Source of the DNA: Apium graveolens
Lineage: Eukaryota; Streptophyta; Magnoliopsida; Apiales; Apiaceae
Length of the DNA stretch: 64,000 nt
NCBI RefSeq assembly: GCF_009905375.1
Contig: NW_027420823.1
Location: forward strand, 62,001-126,000
Reading direction: 5' to 3'
In this document: positions 12,657 through 22,783 of the stretch, piece by piece
Position numbering within the stretch: position 1 is the stretch's first letter
How the letters are laid out: every line of letters begins with the position of its first letter
Translations under genes and position numbers: made by a program
Notes under the pieces: model-generated
What the model was told of the DNA's origin: nothing
Databases searched by the model: none
Seen by the model: only the letters and a program-made list of their open reading frames with translations

Positions 12657-12839
12657 TCACAGTTGAATTTTTTTCTTTCCTTGTTTTTGAGGGAAGTGCA
12701 TCTTCATACTAGTCAAATCTCCGAGAGCTCTTGCCGGATGGTGAAAGTCACAACTGCCTTGTGGGCAGATGTACAACATATCTTTCATGGATTTCCCGGA
12801 GAGTTCCTCGTCTTTCTTTAAAAAGCAAAAGCAACACTT
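12657..12839 (-). pseudogene. IDD-type C2H2 zinc-finger gene fragment
   Basis: The minus strand encodes 60 residues with LYICPQGSCDFHHPARALGD followed by LTSMKMHFPQKQGKKK. This resembles the second zinc finger of plant INDETERMINATE DOMAIN transcription factors, whose family signature is a CPxxxC pair, a (P)SRALGDLTGIKKHF core and a GEKK linker. The Cys pair and first His are present, but the second zinc-ligand His is Gln, and neighbouring fingers are absent. A stop follows at 12657-12659. It is probably a captured or orphaned exon fragment. Family assignment is from memory of the motif. Confidence 0.6.
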
Positions 12840-13399
12840 GTTGGAGAAGCCATTATTGTATTAGAATATTATTGTAGTAGAATATTTAGATAGGTGAAAT
12901 GGATTGTTGTTTACTTTCAGTTGAAATGTTAGCAATTTCTCATGACATATTGTGATATATATATAACATTTTGCAGGCTCCTATATTTTTCATTTTCAAA
13001 TTTTTATTATTTTTGTCATTTATTATAGATTCTAGTTGATTGTCATATCTATTATTATCTTGCTTACTACTGGTTAGGTAGTATAACACTTTGGTATGAG
13101 TATAACAGTTTGTTATGACTTTTAACAAAATTAATTAATAATATTGTTATAGAACAAATTTTATTATTTTTGTAATTTAATAAAGATTTCACTTGAATTG
13201 TGTATTTTATATAAGGTCGCATTTGTTGTACAAGGGTGAATTTTATCTTTATTATCTAACTTACAAAAATGATAAAAAATATATTTGTTATACTTCAAAG
13301 TTTTGTATTTAAATCATTTACTATAGATTTCACTTGGATTGTGTATCTTCCTTAAGGTAGGATATGTTGATCCATATTGGTGGGTTAGTACAAGAAATA

Positions 13400-13680
13400 T
13401 GGCATTTATCGACATAAATTTCAGTTGGTAGAGCTGTATTCACAAATAACGTCCTATTGGATTGTCCTTGGATTTATTTACATTTTTGCCAATTTTTTCA
13501 CCGACTGCCCCGGACTACTTTACGTGTGCATGACATATGACGGGGCCCATCTGACATATCATGGGCCATGACCTGATATGGCAGTGCTACACGGTAATGG
13601 GGCTCATGGGCACGTGGCCTTACACCTCCCTACAATCGACTATTGCGACGCCCTCCAAATTCGGGATCTAGATTTAGGAA
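13400..13680. other. GC-rich patch, unassigned
   Basis: This stretch is clearly more GC-rich than its flanks (GACTGCCCCGGACTAC, GACGGGGCCCATCTGACA, GGGCCATGACC). It is preceded by AGTACAAGAAATATGGCATT, which resembles a CACTA terminus with the first base changed. No matching right end or coding sequence was found. Confidence 0.25.
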
Positions 13681-13752
13681 TCAATAAGTGATAAACAATA
13701 CTGTGATATGCACAACAGAATAAATTAATAAATATGATCCGTGCATGCAACT

Positions 13753-13896
13753 GGATCGATCACGGGTTATAATATGGGACAGGCACTACTGTAACCCATA
13801 AGTTATTAGAACCCATAAGTCTATGGATCAATCACGGGGTATAATATGGGACAGGCACTAGTGTAACCCATAAGTTATTAGAACCCATAAGTCTAT
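13753..13896 (+). repeat. 72-bp tandem duplication (two copies)
   Basis: 13753-13824 and 13825-13896 are adjacent, same-orientation copies beginning GGATCRATCACGGG and ending CCCATAAGTCTAT, with only a few differences. Each copy also contains two AACCCATAAG subrepeats. Confidence 0.95.
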
Positions 13897-14261
13897 TTAT
13901 TTTTACAAACTACTCCTAACACAAGTTTTGTGAAATTTAGGCACAGTGTCCATCAAATTCAAGCAACGGAATCCTATGAAATTATTATTATGCTGTTTTG
14001 TAAAGTAGTATGTACAATAGTAATAGGATACATATGTTAGTATCCTATAGGTTACTCTAAACAATAACGAAGCAAACGTTATTTTCTTTATTCCATTTCA
14101 TTGTGTATATAAACTATATATATGAGCAGTAATGTTTTTATTTTGATTTTTACTATAATTAAAACTTCAAATGTAACTAACATTACGTTTTTAGTATAAC
14201 TAACAAGAGAGAATTGCATTTTTCACCCCTTATATTTGGCAAAAACTCAATTTTGTATACC

Positions 14262-14510
14262 TATTTTCATAAATTGCAATTTGCATCCCCTTACTTTAAA
14301 ATTCGCTTCAACATGCACACTTTTTGCCTAATTTTTTAGCCTCAATTTCTGTCTCCAACAATATTTCTCATCTTTTCTCTTCAATAATAGATTATATATG
14401 TTGTTAAAGACAATAATTTGGGCAAAAAATTGACAAAATTTGGCAAAAAGTGTGCAACTCGAAGCGGATTTAAAAGTAGGGGGATACAAACTGCAATTTA
14501 CTAGAAAATA
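14262..14510. mobile_element. MITE-like inverted repeat
   Basis: The left arm (14262-14328) and right arm (14442-14510) are imperfect inverted repeats of about 67 bases. Left GCATCCCCTTACTTTAAAAT and TGCACACTTTTTGCC pair with right GGCAAAAAGTGTGCA and ATTTAAAAGTAGGGGGATAC. The ~110-bp centre is AT-rich and non-coding. No clear target duplication. The right arm contains the boundary of the large duplication (14497). Confidence 0.65.
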
Positions 14511-15016
14511 TGTCATTTTAATTGGAACTAATAACCAACTCATCATTCCATATTAGCTTAATCAAGATATAATCTATTGGTCATATCTCTAAAACAAAAT
14601 TTACTTATGCAATGTGTTAATATTTTTAACCAACAAAGTTAATTATTTTAAAACAGAATTATTCTCGCATCTCTTATATGAAAAAAAACCATAATAACAC
14701 ATAATATTCCATTAATTTATCACATAATCCCATAAATACCTAAGAAAATTTGATGCAATGTAGTTACATTCAACTAATAAGTATTTCATAACTCCTTGTG
14801 ATTTACAAAACCGACATAATGTTGGGTCCAGTTTTTGGTCAAAAAAATTATATAAACTATAAATGTAAATAATTTAAATTTGTTATTTGTCAACTACAAT
14901 TGTTATTTTTTATAATAGTTTACAAATTATACAAAAGTCTATTATACTAGTTAGTAACATGTGTGAAGTACGGGCCTCAACTATAAAATATCAAATACTA
15001 CATTTAAATCTCTCTA

Positions 15017-16887
15017 ATGGCCTTTTGTTTTGGCTACTTTGGAAAAAAATGGGATTCTCATCCCCTTTAATCTCTTGGATTAAAGCTTGCATTTGCACAA
15101 CAAAGTTTTCTAGCAAACTTAATGGCATTATTCACGGTTATTTTGATGGTGCGCAAGGAATTAGCCAAGGTGATCCTTTGTCGCCTTATCTCTTCACTAT
15201 ATGCATCAATGTTCTCTGTTGTTTATTAAAGCCAAAGCTTCCTGCCTTCAAATATCATTGGAAATGCAAGCACTTGTTCCTCTATGAGTGGGCTTCAGCC
15301 AAGCATTCACAAAAGCAATAGTTTTTTCTGCAATGCTTCCCCCGAGTTTTTTAATTGGTTTGATAATGATTTTGCTATTCCCAGAGGGTGTCTACCAGTT
15401 AAGTTTCTTGGGGTGACTTCAATTTCTGGTCAGTTGTGCTTGAATGACTGCATTCCCCTGATTGATAAAATCCCTTCTAGAATTTATAATTAGACTTCAC
15501 TGCTACTCTCTTTTGCTGGAAGAGTTCGCCTAATAAACTCTGTTCTACATGCTATCGAGGCCTATTGGTGCAACCATTTTTTGCTTCCAACAGCGGTTCA
15601 TGCACATATCCAATCTTTGTTGACTCATTTTTTTGTGGAGGAGTAATATTAATCAGAAAGGTGGTGCTAAAATACCTTGGAGAATAGTTTGTCTCCCTAA
15701 GGAGGAAGGGGGCCTTGGTGTTAAAAATATGGTGGATTCAAATCGAGCTCAAATTATAGGTCACTTACTCAAGGTTGTCACGAAAAACTCTAATTTGTGG
15801 TCTACTTGGGTTAATGCTACTCTTCTTTGTAACAAACATTTATGGACCATAAAAATTCCTCCTGACTCATCCTGGATCTGGAAAAAGGTTCTCAAACTTC
15901 GTAACATTGTATTGTAGTTCATCACCTATGACATAGGGAATGGATGCAATACTTCGTTGTGATTTGATCCTTGGTGGGAAGGAGTCTGTCTTGTATCTAC
16001 TTTGACATCTCCCATCATTCATCAATGTGGTCTTTCAAGTAATGCTACTGTTGGTGTGCTGCTTCAAACTGGTCATTGGGCGTTGCCAACTCCCAAATCT
16101 AGACATCATCACGTGGATCCTCTCCTAACGCAATGGCTTGAACATTTTTCCTTTCCGGTTGTGCGTGTTCATAGAGAAGAGAGGATACTTTGGGCAGGCA
16201 TTCATGCTGTCAAGATAAAGACATGGAATATTTGGGATTCTATCAGAAATAGGGGAACTGAGATAAGTTGGGCTCCCGCGGTTTGGCACAAACTCACAAT
16301 CTATCGTTATGCGCACCACCAATGGGTGGCTTGTCACGGGCGTCTCCCTACGCTTGCGCGCCTTGCTCATTTTGGCATTGCTTTTTCTCAAATTTGTTAC
16401 TTGTGTATAGGAGGTCTCGAGACGGACAATCACCTTCTTAGACATTGTCCAACAGTGCTTTCGTACTTCGGAAAATTTGTACTCTCTTGCATGTGCACAT
16501 TTTGGGTGACTCTTGGCTTCACTGTCTGTTGTTAGTTTTACAGATTGAAGACAGGCTACTTCGTACGCTTTCTTTATATTGCCTTCAGATCTTTTGTTAT
16601 CATATTTGGAGGGAAAAAAACGCACGGGCTCATGATAAAAGCTGTTTTGGGTCTCAACAACTTTTTGATGGGATCGTGGTTGATTTCAAAGCAAAATTAG
16701 CTAGTTCTTTATAGTTCTCTAAACTAGTTTCTACTAGGCCTGAGTATATTTTTTAATTGCTTTCTATCTTCAATCTGCTTGTAGATTGATTATAGATAGT
16801 CCCCTTTATGGCCTGTCATAGAGCTTGGGTATATCCCTTGTTTTTCATAGTTTCTACAATATATACATACTTAGCAAAAAAAAAAAA
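15017..16887 (+). mobile_element. 5'-truncated LINE, copy A
   Basis: Starts inside the RT fingers/palm region and ends in a 12-base poly(A) at 16876-16887. A possible target duplication is AATCTCTCTAA (before) versus CTCTCCAA (after the tail). Short insertion lengths with poly(A) and truncation are usual for LINE target-primed reverse transcription. Confidence 0.85.
15036..16713 (+). pseudogene. LINE reverse transcriptase with zinc-binding tail, copy A
   Basis: Readable pieces are RT with the GIxQGDPLSPYLF motif (15150-15200), the post-RT region (15284-15917), and a zf-RVT domain near 16300-16460 with CYLCIGGLETDNHLLRHC. Several stops and frameshifts separate them. Compared with copy B, about 100 bases are missing at about 15275, removing the FADD catalytic box, so this copy could not encode an active RT even without its stops. 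Confidence 0.85.
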
Positions 16888-18906
16888 CTCTCCAACATAA
16901 TATTATTAAGACTCGAAAAACAAAAGATCACGAAAACTTATCATATTAAAGCGGTTTGTTTATAAATACTCGTTAACGACATATACTTTTTAATTACTAT
17001 ACTGAGATCATTCCTCGGAATACTAGCAATTTAAAGTGTTTTACTCTACAAAATTTATTAAATACTATAAAGTGTGAATAGCAATAAATAATATTTAATT
17101 ATAGGTAGTCATAATAATTAAATCCAAGTGAAATTATAGAAGATACATTACAAATAATATTTTTTTTAATTACATTATTGCAAAGAATCAAAATATGGTG
17201 AAATTATTAATAAGCATTATTAAAAGTGTATAATAAGTAAATCTTATTTAACTATGTATAGTCATGCCAAATTGAAATCTAAGTAAAATCATAAAAGTTA
17301 AATTATAAATAAATTTTATGTAGGTTATGGGGAATCGAACCATGTTAAAATTAAATAATTGAAAATTATATCAATAAATTTTGAATAAAAACGTAGTTGT
17401 GGGGAATCAAACTCGCGGTTATAATGAGAGTCTTAATAAATTGTTGTGTTCCATTTAAAGAGTGTATTACTTATTAAAAAATTGTATATAAAAAATAAAG
17501 TGTAAATAAAATAGAAGTCAATTCGTCACACTATTATTATAACCAAAAGTCACCAAAATCTACAAAGAAAAATAGTCAAGTAAGTAGTTATGATTTAGTG
17601 ATATAAAATTTAAAATATATATATATAAATATCTAATAAGTACCAAAATTTAGTAATTTGTTACTTTTGATATGTTTACGTTCCAATAAATTATGGCTTA
17701 TTTGTTTATAAAAATTAAATAGTACAGGTTAAAAAACAAAATCTAAAAAAAAGTATGTCAATATGTGTTAGTACTTGGATGAACACTAACTACTATAAAA
17801 TAAAGTCTACAATTCATTTCGTGTTAGTACTTATAATTTAATAACATAAAATTTTTAAAATATATATATATAATTATATGGTGAGTACCAAATTTGGTAC
17901 TTTAGTAATTTTGTATTTCAATCAAAGATGATTTCATTTATTAATAAAAGTATGGAATTAATATTACTTAATATTTATATTTCTTTTTTTCAATATAAAT
18001 TGTTTAATAGTACTTAATTATTGATATGAAGTTATTTTTAAAATAAAAATAATTATCTTAGAAGAATTAGAGGAAAAGAAGGAGAACTGATTTTGAACAA
18101 TAAAGTAAGGCAGATGCTTAACCATCTAACTCGTTATAATAAGAAAGACAAACAATACGGTCAAATACTCCTCGTATACGGTATATTTGACTTGTTTATA
18201 ATATAAAAAGGTTAATTATTGATAAGAAGTTGTTTTTTAAATTAAAATAATCACTTTTTAATATTATTTGTTTAACTTTTTTAATATAGTTTGTTTAATA
18301 TTACTTAATTATTGATAAAAAATTATCTTTGAAATTAAAATATTTATCTTTTTTCAGTATAATTTGTTTAATATCGCTCCTTAAAAATGTTTTTCTATAT
18401 AATAAAAGTAAAGAGTTGCTTAGATGAAAATTAACTGATAGAAAATAAAGTCTGCAGAGAATTGAAGTTGTTAATAGTTGAGATTTAATAATATTATCAT
18501 ATTTTAAAAACAATTATATGGTCATGATACTAATTGATAGAGGACAAAGTCAATTTGTGTTAACAGTTGTACCAAATTTGGTAATTCAATATTTTGATAA
18601 TAAAGAGTATAGATGGCTCCAAAAGGGGCTTCAAAAGGTTCTCTTCAAATCGCAGACGAAAAAACCACCAAACATAAAAGGGAAATTATGTTTTTAATAG
18701 TTGAAGATGAGGTCTTGTACTATAACCCACTTCGAAAAACTCAACTTATTATAAATTATGAATTATAAAAAATCCATTATATGTCACTCCAAAAGGTCCT
18801 CTTTAACCCCAAAGCCCAGTTAACAAGTCACCAAACATAGAAGGTAATTTATTTTTATGAGATTCTAGTCTAATAGTCAAAGAAGTTGAGTTCGTGTTGT
18901 ATAGCA
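16888..18906. other. AT-rich spacer between LINE and Gypsy, copy A
   Basis: No coding signal. It contains repeated short phrases such as GTACCAAATTTGGTACTTTAG, TATAATTTGTTTAATATTACTTAATTATTGAT, and GGGGAATCGAACC-like pieces at 17330 and 17402. Copy B (52325-54393) carries it too, with a ~60-base extra block at about 52863 and a 12-base loss near 54120. Confidence 0.6.
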
Positions 18907-19319
18907 TGTTGGAGGCTCACTGTTATTAGGCCCATATAACGTGTTTGGGCCGAAGAAGATAAGGCACTACGTGGACTGAAGAATGGTCGGCCCAATAACG
19001 AGGACGACGATTTGTCCAATAAAGATGATGACACAGTCTCCTAGCCACAACTGCCACATCCCCCCTCTAAATGCAACGAACCGACAAGTTCGGAGAGTAA
19101 CGTTGATGGTTAAGGTTATGTACACAAAAAAATTCATTCATCAACACACAGTCTCGGATCAAATTAATATCTTGTATTCCGAATTATCCATACAAAAAAT
19201 AGTTAACTTATTCTCATACCAGAGGTGAATCGGGGGATCATCTACCGCATTCATCTCTTTGTAGGCCGAAGTTTATTCATCGGGACAGAGACCAAGTCGG
19301 CAGAGAATTGGTTATAACA
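18907..19319 (+). mobile_element. Gypsy (Tat-like) 5' LTR, copy A
   Basis: Begins TGTTGGAGGCTCAC and ends GGTTATAACA (413 bases), directly followed by a Tat-type primer site. The copy B equivalent is 54394-54805. No 3' LTR survives, so insertion age cannot be read from LTR pairs. Confidence 0.8.
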
Positions 19320-19321
19320 TT

Positions 19322-19337
19322 TGGCGCCGTTTGTGGG
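19322..19337 (+). other. Gypsy primer-binding site, copy A
   Basis: TGGCGCCGTTTGTGGG lies two bases after the LTR end; this site is characteristic of Tat-lineage Gypsy elements. The copy B site at 54808 has one change (CCATTT). Confidence 0.8.
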
Positions 19338-19368
19338 AATACGAGATTAAGTCCTGAGATCAGAGACG

Positions 19369-20896
19369 ATGACTAAAAGCAACGTTGAGCAGGGCCATTT
19401 GGGGTTCACCGATCCGAAAACTAATCCTACGATGCAATCTGTGATTAACCCTCGGAATTTGGGAGCTGATTTTGATGAGGAAGCCGAAATAGTCCCAACT
19501 CCTGAAGAACAGGAGATGCTAAGAAAGCTGAGAGCAGAAAATATCGCCAAAGAAAATGGAAAATCGAAAGAGGCCGATGAGACTGAACAAAGGACCAAAA
19601 AATGGGAGGTCGATGCGCTGAAACTCAAGGTCATAAAGCTACGAAGGGAAGAGTTAAAATTGGAGGAGAGAGTGCTTAGAGCATCACTCGAAGAAACCAA
19701 AGGGGCTAAGAGTACTCGAAAAGAGAAACGAGTCCACGTTAAGGAAGATGATTCCACGGACTCTAACTCACACCATGGGAAGAAGATGACGAAAGTTGTT
19801 TTGACTTTGGACTTTGACCATGAAGAAGAAGGTGATGTGTTCGGCACTAAGCTGTCCATGCTAGAAAAGGCCATATTTGGGGATAAGAAATTTAACCGTA
19901 AACCGGTTGTGACCTAAGAAATAGAGGCATATCGGCCTCTTCCAAGAGAAGAGAACAGTTTTTGAAAATGACTGAGTTCAATGGGAGGGGGATCCTGAAG
20001 ATAATTATAATAAATATGAATTGTTGATGACTGGCGTGGGTCATATCCAGATGATGTTGTGTAAGATATTTAAGACGTACCTGAAAAGAGGGGCTTCAAT
20101 GTGGTACAAATCGCTTCGTCCATATTCGATCCATTCATATGAGCAGCTGAAGGAAAAGTTATAAGGCACTATTCACACCTATGCCGAAGAGACAAAGATA
20201 ATGAGACTCTCATCCATTGTAGGCAGTGGAAAAATGAGTCCCTAGGTGATTACCTAGCCAGGTTTAAGGAGGAAGCAGACATGGTCACCGATCTGAATAA
20301 GACAAAGGCTATGGGATATCTAACCACTGGACTGGACCCAATCAAAGATAAAAAACTCATATCATCTCTTTATGATTATCCCCCAAAATATCTTAATGAC
20401 ATATATGTGATGGGTGAGAACATTCGGAGGAAAATGGAAATTATGGAAGGGTATAGAGAGCCACGAAGAGAGGGCCGAAGCAGGCAGTCCGGTCTTATGA
20501 GTACTCTCGAGGGTCCAATCATGACCGAAGGGACGATCGTAGGAATGATAATAAAAAATAGACTGGTCGGGGCCTGGAAAGGTGAAGAGATGGAGATTTG
20601 ATCGCGTTTACACCTCTTAATGCGTCGATCTCCAAGATTCTCCATGAGATTAAAGGAAAGACATGCTTTTTCCATCTCGCCAAAATAAAAATGGCTGATC
20701 ACCAGAAGAATACGGACAAGTACTGTGACTACCATCAGGATAAGGGGCATAATACAGATGAATTCTTCCACCTGAAGAAGATAATTGTGAAGATTATTAA
20801 GGCCATAGAATTGAATAAGTATGTTAGGGATCTAAGGGACAAGCTGGAACATAACGATGCAAGAAATAGAGGGACCAAAGAAAGATATCAGGGATA
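19369..20896 (+). pseudogene. Gypsy gag, copy A
   Basis: An ATG 50 bases after the LTR opens a 182-residue frame (19369-19917). Its charged, coiled-coil-like N-terminus (LKLKVIKLRREELKLEERVL) is typical of Tat gag. After a stop, capsid-like sequence continues (WYKSLRPYSIHSYEQL near 20103-20150) with stops and frame changes. The zinc-knuckle-like CDYHQDKGHNTDEFFHLKK lies at about 20722-20780. The stop at TTATAAGG (20159) is shared with copy B, so it predates the duplication. Confidence 0.8.
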
Positions 20897-20913
20897 GGTG
20901 AAGACCATCTCAG

Positions 20914-22364
20914 GTGGCGGTGCCCTCGGTCTTGATAGCAAGAATGCCAGAAAGAGGTGCCCGCCAAGTTTATAACATGTTTCAGTTCAGCCTTACCAGG
21001 AAGGCCATGCCCCTCTCCTTTACCGAAGAGGACTATGAGGATGTCATATGCCCTCATGAGGACCCATTTGTAATATCTTGTTCCATCGGACATGAACTAA
21101 GATGAACCTAGCGGGACAATAAATGGAACCGTGCCGCGAAACACCTCTCGAGGCCTTTGGCGGACATCATATCCCCTCTAAAGGTATGATCACTTTACCT
21201 GTTATTATCGGTAAATTGCCCTGTACTGCTGAAATATAGGTCAAGTTCTATATTATGAGGGCTGAAAGCCAGTATAATCCACTCTTTGGCCGACCCTTCT
21301 TATCCGTTTTCCAAGTCGTGGAGTACATACCCCATCTCAAGCTGAAGTTCCCCACGGAAAAGGGGGTTGGTATGATGAGAGTGGACCAGAAGATGACGAG
21401 GATTATCATGCTCGAGGAACTCGACAAAGACAAGGAGTATGAGGAGAATGACTTAAAAGGGAAAAGAAAGTGTTTTGAAGCCGAACTAAGTGGGAATAAA
21501 TAGTTACTGAATATTGAACTGAAGAAGTTTGGAGCCGACCTGTCTTGCCCAATTGCCGAGCATGGGGCCGAAGTAGGAGAGGTCGAGCTCTATGCTGGAT
21601 GTTCAGGAAAGATGGTTCGTATAGGAAAAAATATGGAACCTGACCTGAAGGAGAAGGTTATCGCAGTGGTAAGGCAATACCAAGACGTCTTCGCATGGGG
21701 TCCCGAAGACATGCACGGGCTAGATCCGAAGACAGCTAAGCATTGCCTTAATGTGAAGCTCGAGGCTAAGCCCGTGAGTCAAAAGAAGAGAACCTTCGCC
21801 TCAGAGCGACAGAAACTTATGGAAGCCGAGGTTGAAATGTTATTGGAAGCCAAGTTCATTGAGATTGAATACTATGATTGGCTTGCTAATGTAGTCGCAG
21901 TCAAGAAAGCAAACAATAAATGGAGGATGTGTGTAGACTACACAGACTTTAATAAAGCATGTCTGAAAGATCATTACCTCTTATCGAGCATTGAACAGCT
22001 GATTGATGCCACGGCCGGCTACGAAGTCCTCGGCTTTCTTGATACCTTTTCAGGTTACCATCAGATAATCATGAATACGGCTGATATCCCAAAGACAGCC
22101 TTCATCATGCCAAAGGGAACATACGTATACATTAAAATTCCCTTTAGCCTGAAGAATGTAGTGTCAACCTTTTAACGTATAATCAATATAGACTTCAAAT
22201 AACAAATTGGGCACAATATGGAATGTTATGTGGATGATATGATTATTAAGTCACTTTTCCAGGACCACGCTGAAGACCTCCGAGAATGTTTTGAAACTCT
22301 GAGAAAAAATAGCATAAAGATTAATCTGAGCAAGTGCATAAGAAAAAGGGGATCGATTATATAC
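20914..22364 (+). pseudogene. Gypsy protease remnant and RT, copy A
   Basis: Upstream remnants (ARQVYNM..FSLTRKAMPLSF, 20914-21105) and downstream YNPLFGRPFLSVFQ (about 21270-21312) flank the protease, but no D-[ST]-G active site lies between them. RT begins near 21612 and includes RQYQDVFAW, WRMCVDYTDFNKAC and LDTFSGYHQI; the catalytic YVDDMIIKS is at about 22224-22253. Sequence stops after NLSKC at about 22364. The stop at 21501 is private to this copy. RNase H and integrase are gone. Confidence 0.85.
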
Positions 22365-22783
22365 CGTAATTAGGAGAGAGGAATGATTCAAATCTCGATT
22401 ATGGGTCCACTATCCTCCCCGATTCAATCTCCCTCGGCTTGTTATGTTTGTTGTTTATTGTGTTGTGTGTCTGTGTTTGTCTGTGTTATGCGTCTGGATT
22501 TTTGTCTGTGTTTTGTGAGTGTTTGCCAGGGATTGCATAAGAAATAACTGACCCCAACCGCTGAAATTGTCCGTGATCTGTGGGCTAGCGGTAATTTGGT
22601 AATTACACCATACCGCGGACAATTTCCACGGTCCCCTTCATGTTATTTTTAATCCCAGCCGTAAGATCCACCATCCAAGGGTGGAAAAACTATTTGTTAT
22701 CTACTGGTCTACAACAACCGTTTTAAAATTTTATCAAGGCCCAAAGAGAGGCCAAAGAAGTAAAACTTTCTCAAAATTTTATC
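22365..22783. other. Unassigned segment found only in copy A
   Basis: Lies between the Gypsy RT end and the antisense Copia. It includes a TGTGTCTGTGTTTGTCTGTG-rich stretch (22440-22520) and an inverted repeat: GAAATTGTCCG (22563-22573) with CGGACAATTTC (22616-22626), enclosing GCGGTA/TACCGC. This could be a small foldback element. Copy B lacks it because of a deletion. Confidence 0.4.

Noticed and set aside
14328..14546. 72-residue minus-strand frame
   Set aside because: It spans the inverted-repeat MITE and the duplication boundary; coding is not plausible.
16125..16625. 166-residue minus-strand frame opposite the LINE
   Set aside because: Shadow of the zf-RVT coding strand; the plus strand carries the recognisable motif and the copy B shadow is broken differently.
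17330..17420. GGGGAATCGAACC motifs resembling a tRNA T-arm (possible tRNA or SINE)
   Set aside because: No acceptor stem, D-arm or A-box at a proper distance in either orientation, and no SINE-like tail.
19347..19874. Ser/Leu-rich minus-strand frame opposite Gypsy gag
   Set aside because: Complement of the Lys/Glu-rich gag codons; no independent signal.
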